Both the position numbers and the translations under genes were made by a program. The notes under the pieces were generated by a model. That model searched no databases, had not been told where the DNA came from, and saw only the letters and a program-made list of their open reading frames with translations. A DNA stretch of 64,000 nucleotides, taken from positions 34,310,733 through 34,374,732 of the forward strand of contig NC_091160.1 in NCBI RefSeq assembly GCF_040958095.1. Reading direction: 5' to 3'. Positions 57,601 through 64,000 of the stretch are shown piece by piece. This DNA is from Procambarus clarkii (Eukaryota; Arthropoda; Malacostraca; Decapoda; Cambaridae). How positions within the stretch are numbered: position 1 is the stretch's first letter; the number at the start of each line of letters is the position of its first letter.

Positions 57601-58208
57601 ATTCCCAGGTGAAACTCTAGTTATTTTATTCAACGTTTTTTCTTGTGATTTCTTCTGAATGTACTGCAAGATCTCCTGGTCTAGCTGAACCTTTTCCTGA
57701 GAGAGAGACTTTTTGTTCAGTGAAACAGAGTTCTCCCTGCAAAAACCCAGTCTCAAACCTCTCTCTCAAACTTTACATAATGACTCAAAAGCCAATCTCT
57801 CAAACATTATGAAGTGAACACTTCTGAGTACCCACTCAAAACAAACTGCCACAAAACAGTGAAAGAAACCAAAGAAAAAATCGTTAAAACCAAAACACTG
57901 GTTGTAAATCTTATTTTATATTGAAGCGTTGGTTAAATTAGTAGACGAGCGATGTCAAATATAGATTCTTCACAATAACATGACTGTACTTGGTTGGTGC
58001 ACCATAATTGTCAATAAAGTTAAACACAGCTTTGTAACATTTGTCAAATTATGAGAGAAAAATAATAGCACCCAGCAAATGAACTGAAGTCAACATTAGA
58101 AAATGAATGGCAACATCTGTTTCAATGCAAATGCACAATTACATATATACTAATTGATTGTATTGTCATTGTTCTTGCACACACAGGCAGTAGTAGGTTT
58201 TATAACAC

Positions 58209-58297
<89 letters not shown>

Positions 58298-61200
58298 CTC
58301 CAAGGGTTAAACAATCTGAACAATGAAAAATACATACATTTGTCAACTACCAGCAATACTTTTCTCTATTTCCAGGACGCTTGAAACTCGTACCTTATCT
58401 TCGAGGGTTCCTTCTGTGATACGAGATATAGCACTTCGTACGTAGCTACCAACGAAGTTACCCGGCAAGGGTTTCTCCCAGCAGAGGGCTGAAAACAAAT
58501 ACAGTAGCAAAATTTGAGATTTACACTAAATGGATACAATATTTATATTCTGGGGACTGGGCCAATATTCATAACCAAAATGTCAAGAGACCAAACACAA
58601 ATGTGCACAGACATGAATGTGTATATAAACAACCACAAATGGCAGGATGCATGCGTGCACATAATTCAAATCTCGCCAATTTTACTTCTGCACTCTCACT
58701 CAAATTTTGTTAACCTGCGTGTTTGTATTTTTTTCATTTAATTATTTTGTCCTTGCTAACCTTTCACACGTGTGTGTAAACACACGTGTGTGTAAACACA
58801 CGTGTGTGTAAACACACATTGTCATTACCTTGAGTCTCATTTTCATGGGATGGGGGGGGGGGGACATTAGCCCAGAGCAAATAGAGGAGCAAAGTCACAC
58901 TTGCTCTGTCTCCATATCTTTCAACACTGAATAAGCATCACAATATTAGTATCAACACACCAATATTCACAATAGCACTCACTGCTTCACGTGACTAGGT
59001 TTAAAAGGGCTTAACGTGAGCCATCATTTAAAAATTTAATATAATGACTCCCTCTTAAAACTGATTAAAACCTAGTCTTATTCCCTATCACTTAATGAGT
59101 CCCAACATAATTAATCCCTGCCTTCTATAGCACTGTCTACTCCCAATCTCTGCCTTCTTCCCACCCTTAAATCCACTCTACCAACTCAAAGATAGCATAT
59201 ATCTTCTATTTAATCTCCATTTTTTCAATAACACACTACTTAAACAGATCCTAACCAAATCTACTACGAGGAAGATACGAGCAGAACTAGTGGAAGGAAA
59301 TCTCGCTCACCTATGTGTGTGAGCATTAAATTGGTAATGTGCCTTAATGCTGGAGGTTCCCAGTGTAGACCATCATTTGTTCGCCTGAAATACATCAACT
59401 CTCTGTATATAACTACAAAGATTTAACTTGTTTTCTTACAGTAAAATCTGATATAGAACACTATTCCATTTTTTACTAAAACAGATACAGTACCTGCCTT
59501 GGCAAAAGAACTCCAGAAGTGCAAGGGAACATATTTCAGCCTGAAAAATTCTCACAAAACATTTCATATAAAGGAGAGAGATTTTAGCTACTTGGACTAT
59601 CTTACAGACTGGAAGGCACTCTAGGAATGATGGGAACATCTCTGATGAACAAACCCCCCTAATCCCAACAATAAACACCCAGTGGGAAAGGTGTAAGCAG
59701 CCCCAGATAGAAACAATCTGTGAAAGCATAAAGCTTTCCCCCCCCATGTACAACGAGCAGAGAGAGGAATGACCGAAATGCTCCCCACTGTTCTGGGGAC
59801 ACCTAATACCACTTGACTCAACCATGAAGTAATAGATAGGTTAAGTGATGGAGGTTAGCTGTCAGTTCCTGCAGGTGACCTGGGTTGCCACCTGGTGGCA
59901 GTCAGTTATAACAGGGTTGGAATGTTTACGTTGTGGTAACAATCATTCCCATTGTTGCCTTTAGTGTCCCTAACATCGTTCAAGCGATGGCTTGTGTATG
60001 TTGGGTATATGCACTCTGGTGATTCTTTGCTTTTTGTTTGATCTATGATACCCTATGCTTGCTTTGCCTTGAAGAGTGTTTTTTTACGGTTCCAGCTTGC
60101 ACTTGCGCTTTCATCATGCGCTTATGCAGCCATTTACAAAATCTGTACCTCCTTCCTCAATCATCCCAGCTTTGTTTGTATTAGTAAACAGTTTATACCC
60201 TCTGAAGCACTATAAGGTTGTTTATAATAATACCCTTGGAGAGTGAAGTTTCAAAGTTCGTACACTGTTTAGTAACTGTGAACAAAACTGCCATGATAAT
60301 TGAAAGATATACTGGTTTCATAAGTGGATACTTGATGAATTGTGGCCTGATGCATCTCCCTAAGATATGGCTTCCTTCTTGAGGTTATCTGGAGATGATT
60401 TCGGGGCTTAGCGTCCCCGCGGCCCGGTCTTGACCAGGCCTCCTGTTTGTTACACACCCCCAGGAAGCAGCCCGTAGCAGTTGTCAAACTCCCAGGTACC
60501 TATTTACTGCTAGATGAACAGGCGCATCAGGGTGAAAGAAACTCTGCCCATTTGTTTCCGCCTCCACCTGGAATCGAACCTGGAACCTCAGGACAACGAA
60601 TCCCGAGCGCTGTCCACTCAGCCGTCAGGCCAGTACTGTCAGGCTTAATCAGTACTCAGCACAGCAAAGTTACTTGGAATGTCCTCGAAGAAAAAGAACA
60701 TCAATCAAATTTATGGAATGCAAATCAAAGTGGGTGTAAGGTCACTAAATATATATATCAAAATGACAAATATGAAGGACTTGCAAGTTGAAGGATGGAA
60801 GTATCATGTACAGTATAAGCAATTACAGTATTTGTTGACATTTAAATGTCTTTCCCAGCATTAGTCTTGCACTGCAGCATATTAAAGGTACTATTCTACA
60901 TATATTGTACCTTGTGCCTTCCCAGTCTTCAAGTCTCACATCCAAGTTTGTCTCAGTGAGAATTACATGTCTCTCCATGCATTTGATGCAAGGTAACAAT
61001 CCACATGGGGGGTTATTGGTATAAAAACAATGTCAAAGACCAAACCACATTTCAGGAGAAGAAATATTAAGTATTAAGAAGTATCAAGGCAATGTTCAAC
61101 AATGTTGAATAATATTGCCTTGATACTATTGACAGAAGAATCAAAGCACAATATGCAGGCGAGGAGTCACAATAATGTGGCTGAAGTATGTTGATCAGAC

Positions 61201-63856
61201 CACACACTAGAAAGTGAAGGGATGATGACGTTTCGGTCCGTCCTGGACCATTCTCAAGTTGATTGTCAATTGACATGAGAATGGTCCAGGACGGACTGAA
61301 ACGTCGTCGTCCCTTCATTTTCTAGTGTGTGGTCTGGTCAACAAAGCACAATATGACAATTCAGTCACCAAATGGGGGAGGAGAGGAGGAAAAAATTCTC
61401 TCTCTCTCTCTCTCTCTCTTTTCAAGTAAAAATGTAGTTAGTGTTTGTTCAGTACTGGATATATATTTTTGCTTTGATGCAAGGATGAAAACAATTTATG
61501 TACAGCTTGTTTAAGAAAAATATTTTCTTCACATTTTTATAAAACATATCATTTTTACAATTATATACAAGGTACATCAAATCAAAATGACCAGGAGAAT
61601 TAGTACAGTACCTGCATATTCATTCAAAACCTTCCAAGCCATGTCTTTACTGGAAATTATTTAAATCCCTCAGTTGCTCTCCAAGTCCACCAGGTCCACC
61701 TAGGAGACTGCTCACATGCTAAGCCCTCAGTAACTTTGAACACAATTTTCACAAGTAATGTGTCAAATGGTCTTCCAGCATAGCTTGAAAAATGACCCCT
61801 CAAATGAACCGACACAACCAGGAAGATGACTCCACGGGGACTGGGAACACACACCAGGATATCTGGAGCACATCAGAGGCTCACCTAAAGTACCGCCAAA
61901 CCAAGAGAAGTTGAACCATACTAAAGGCTACCTAACAACCATAAATAAGATATCTGGCCATTGTTGGCCAATGATAATCCGTACCTGAGAAAAGAACCTA
62001 GAAACCAACTTGAAGCCAGAAGAAATGGTCAAATGTAAGCCAGCAACTCAGCACACCACTGTCAAGTGAACACCAAAGCAAAGCAACTTCCTCCCGAGAC
62101 AAAACCTTGAGAAAAATTTAATTGAATTGACTTTTGAAAAGTTGCAGCAGCAAGCCCGGTAGATACCAGGCACAAAGATACGTTAGCCAACATCCGCAAC
62201 CCTGTAGTGGATTGCAGTGGGTAGTTTGGTCGATAGTCTGCTGAGCTATTTAATTCACCATACTTGTGATGCAAATCATCACTTAAGGGGAAATGATGAA
62301 GATTTTGATCCATTCTTTGGTATCAAAGTGAGCGGTATCTTGGGTGTGTGAGACAAAGCTCTGTTCCCCATTACCATCCTACCCCTTAAACTACACTTCA
62401 AGACCATTTGAAATTTGTCATCACTGTAGGATTCCCGAGTTGATGAGGGTATGGCATGTGATCAGTCTTCTCCATGATCCCTAGCCCTGGCTATGAGAGC
62501 AACCAAAGGGCTTGTATTCACAAAAGTACCTTTCTAAGATCTAAGCTTCATTCACCCTTTACAATATATCTTTAGAGAATGAGCAAGCAATCTGAATATT
62601 TAACAGCTGAAAGGAAAAACAATATGACATGACAACAAGAGCATACCTGTGGAGCTGAAAGCACATGTGGTAGTGCAGGTCAAGTAGGTCTATATCAAAT
62701 GCCATGCATAGCTGCTGGGCAAACTTATTGGCTTCCATAATCATGAACCGCATGCTATGTGTCATGAACTCCAGCTGTAATCCACAGGAAAATTACAAAA
62801 ATTGGCAAGCATTAAAGGGTTCAGTGTCCCTGGAGTACTGCAGTGGACACCTGGAGAAACCAGCCACCTGAATACAGTGTAACAAACTGAAGAAATAATA
62901 AACCCAACACCGAAAATTGGTTATTCATTATACATGTACTGTAATTACAAAAAAAACATCGCTATGAAGAGTTAGAAATTAGCATTGTTTAATAAAGATG
63001 CCAATGTTGAGGTTCCAAACCACATGGGAGAACATCAGAGCAAAACACAAGTGTGTATCATTTTGAGATTAACTATAAACATTAAAAAATATATATATAA
63101 AAAAATGCAAAGGTGAACATAATAGTAACAAAAATATACAAAAGCAAAATAAATTTGGGGAGGTGTAAGAAAGGTAACCAGCCACCAGAAAGCAAGCATA
63201 CTAAACCAAATGTAAATGTGTAAAAGGTAAGATGCATAATTATCAGGAGAAAGTGCTAAGCCAATATGGTTACATAGCACTTGGACAGGATACGAGTATG
63301 GAGTGAAAGAACCCAACCACTTGAACCAACGGGAATCAAACACTGACCCTGCATGAACCGAGGCAGCCCATCCTCCGAATATGGGGAAGGTAAATGTAAC
63401 GGCACAAGTAAGTGTAATTATGTACTATTCCTAGCAGTCACGAATTGTACTTACACTTAGTATCAAACCGTACTGTTAATTCGGAGGATGGGTTAATGAA
63501 CCGAGGTCATTGCTGCCGACCAGTTCAAGTGGATGGGCTTAACAAGGAAACATCACTAATTCTGAGGCCGCAGGTGTATTTCGTTACTACAAGCATCAGG
63601 TACTTTGTTTTTCTTTACAACTACAGCCAGTAATTGGCTATCTATTCTAAATAGTATAAAAAATCTGATATTACTAGATGCAATACTGTACAACAGTTTC
63701 ACCTGTTTTATGAAGACTCCTCCTTTAACTTTTTCGGTTGAGACAGGTAACGTTGTGGTCCATATAATTAGAGTGTCATCAGGCAACAGACACTGCAGAT
63801 GGTGAACCAAATCTACCATTTCTTGCTTGTATTTGTCTTCCCTCATTGCTCCCCAT
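54608..63856 (-). CDS. PCED1: PC-esterase domain protein (PCED1/FAM113-like), 5' end outside window
   Basis: Exons in window, 5' to 3': 63703-63856, 62647-62774, 59311-59384, 58394-58488, 57549-57732, 54608-55548; 524 aa plus stop in one frame. The first reads WGAMREDKYKQEMVDLV then HHLQCLLPDDTLIIWTTTLP V; the second LEFMTHSMRFMIMEANKFAQ and DIDLLDLHYHMCFQ; the third RRTNDGLHWEPPALRHITNL. These match the end of the SGNH/GDSL-like PC-esterase fold of PCED1 proteins, with the catalytic DGxHW motif (exon 59311-59384). The N-terminal GDSxxR block must lie upstream. The long last exon is basic at first (RKHRLATRKKRPFKSG), then has Tyr/Asn/Met repeats (YNMGQLG, YNMGQPG, YNMAHSSPQND) and ends SNFPWNWRR. 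Acceptors are ambiguous twice: 57732 fits the frame but 57736 has the better tract; the last exon has CAGCAG (NAGNAG). Biochemical substrate of PCED1 proteins is not established. An AATAAA follows the stop at once (54602-54607). Confidence 0.85.
55600..55845 (+). mobile_element. LINE RT fragment in PCED1-like intron
   Basis: Plus-strand text FIDCQKAFETVLHNKMIPKM and a later HHRAL-like end (from VPQGS-type RT motif) with frameshifts. Followed directly by a SINE head. Confidence 0.65.
55845..55935 (+). mobile_element. SINE family 1 variant head, body lost
   Basis: GTCTAACAGCTGAATGAACA GCGCTCAGGATTCGTAGTCC and B box GGGTTCAATCCCCAGTGGAG; the body is absent. Confidence 0.65.
55936..57393. other. 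Intron of PCED1-like gene, repeat of unknown type
   Basis: 55985-56470 is GC-richer than its surroundings and holds a 111-aa minus open frame (56058-56393) with no recognisable domain; it begins with CCAAACCACACATCAAG, as in foldback-type repeats, so it is probably a dispersed element. A (CA)n run is at about 56582-56610. Confidence 0.4.
58205..58295. repeat. (AC)n microsatellite in PCED1-like intron
   Basis: About 40 AC dinucleotides between the exons at 57549-57732 and 58394-58488, only about 100 bp downstream of the latter's donor. Confidence 0.95.
58763..58815. repeat. 16-bp palindromic tandem repeat
   Basis: Three copies of CACACGTGTGTGTAAA. Each has the self-complementary CACACGTGTG. 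Confidence 0.85.
59385..60372. other. PCED1-like intron, no further gene recognised
   Basis: A 129-aa minus frame (59436-59825) overlaps a second frame and shows no family-like text or splice support. Confidence 0.4.
60373..60636 (-). mobile_element. SINE family 1, variant head
   Basis: Reverse copy with tail TTGAGGTTATCTGGAGATGA, body with a TGTTTGTTACACAC insertion, and head CTCAGCCGTCAGGCC. Head subtype as at 46289-46547. Confidence 0.85.
61156..61342. mobile_element. Foldback element with perfect 13-bp target-site duplication
   Basis: Begins CAGGCGAGGAGTCACAATAA and ends GGTCTGGTCAAC. Flanked by AAAGCACAATATG at 61143-61155 and 61343-61355. The inverted arms meet at CAAGTTGATTGTCAATTGAC. 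Lies in a PCED1-like intron. Confidence 0.93.
61390..62640. other. PCED1-like intron, no gene recognised
   Basis: (TC)n at about 61397-61420, otherwise unique-looking sequence. Minus frames at 61657-61854 and 62062-62313 lack family-like text. Confidence 0.4.
63236..63380 (-). mobile_element. tRNA-derived SINE family 3
   Basis: On the minus strand: CGGTTCATGCAGGGTCAGTG, TTTGATTCCCGTTGGTTCAA, GTGGTTGGGTTCTTTCACTC and CCAAGTGCTATGTAACCATA. Diverged relative of 38963-39140, in a PCED1-like intron. Confidence 0.65.
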
Positions 63857-64000
63857 CTATAAGCACACATATACGTACAGTACTTCAAACTGGTACCCAT
63901 GTTACATGTGCCCAAAAATCCTGTGTATTAGAGTACTGCCTTTATTGAATGTGCACCTTCATGTAACAAATAAACAACCATCATTATCTTACGTTTCTGT

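Noticed and set aside
63991-64000. Further upstream PCED1-like exon at the window edge
   Set aside because: A GTAAGA donor-like site is present but the joined codon would give Thr where an Arg-Trp-Gly context is expected; too little sequence to decide.

Overview
The window looks like a gene-poor, repeat-rich arthropod nuclear genome, most likely a decapod crustacean. The evidence is split genes with GT-AG introns of 0.1-4 kb, (TTAGG)n-type telomeric repeats inside a palindromic element, several tRNA-derived SINE families, LINE fragments, and very many minisatellites and TA/CA microsatellites. The decapod assignment is inference, resting partly on remembered similarity of the repeats to crayfish and shrimp DNA. 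No prokaryotic features and no LTR or viral element were recognised.

Layout. 1-15 kb is intergenic: a 23-bp minisatellite, a LINE remnant holding a foldback element and SINEs, a head-to-head SINE pair at 5.8-6.4 kb and a 31-bp minisatellite. 15.27-27.83 kb (minus) is a complete 13-exon gene for the peroxisomal ether-lipid enzyme alkylglycerone-phosphate synthase (AGPS, 648 aa, N-terminal PTS2). 28-31.5 kb is a telomere-repeat MITE and minisatellites. 31.57-43.91 kb holds three small, related, apparently undescribed genes for secreted Thr/Val/Gln-rich proteins: A (minus, 31.6-34.7 kb), B (plus, 34.9-37.3 kb) and C (minus, 39.5-43.9 kb). A and B are divergent, with start codons 203 bp apart around one TATA element. 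44-54 kb is SINEs, LINEs and minisatellites, including a triple SINE cluster at 47 kb. 54.6 kb to beyond the right edge (minus) is a PCED1/FAM113-type SGNH (PC-esterase) gene with a Tyr/Asn/Met repeat tail; its 5' exons lie outside.

How the genes relate. AGPS and the PCED1-like gene are housekeeping-type genes with no evident link to the central cluster. In the cluster all three genes share one plan: a first coding exon of only 8 or 11 nt, a phase-2 intron, a signal-peptide exon, a phase-0 intron, a Cys-led exon, a phase-0 intron, and a TxT/TVTQ-rich exon ending in Cys-Gly/Pro. This shared intron phasing is the strongest evidence that they are real paralogues. Their function cannot be read from the sequence; secreted structural or mucin-like roles are plausible. 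Exon borders were worked out by hand from splice consensus and frame continuity.
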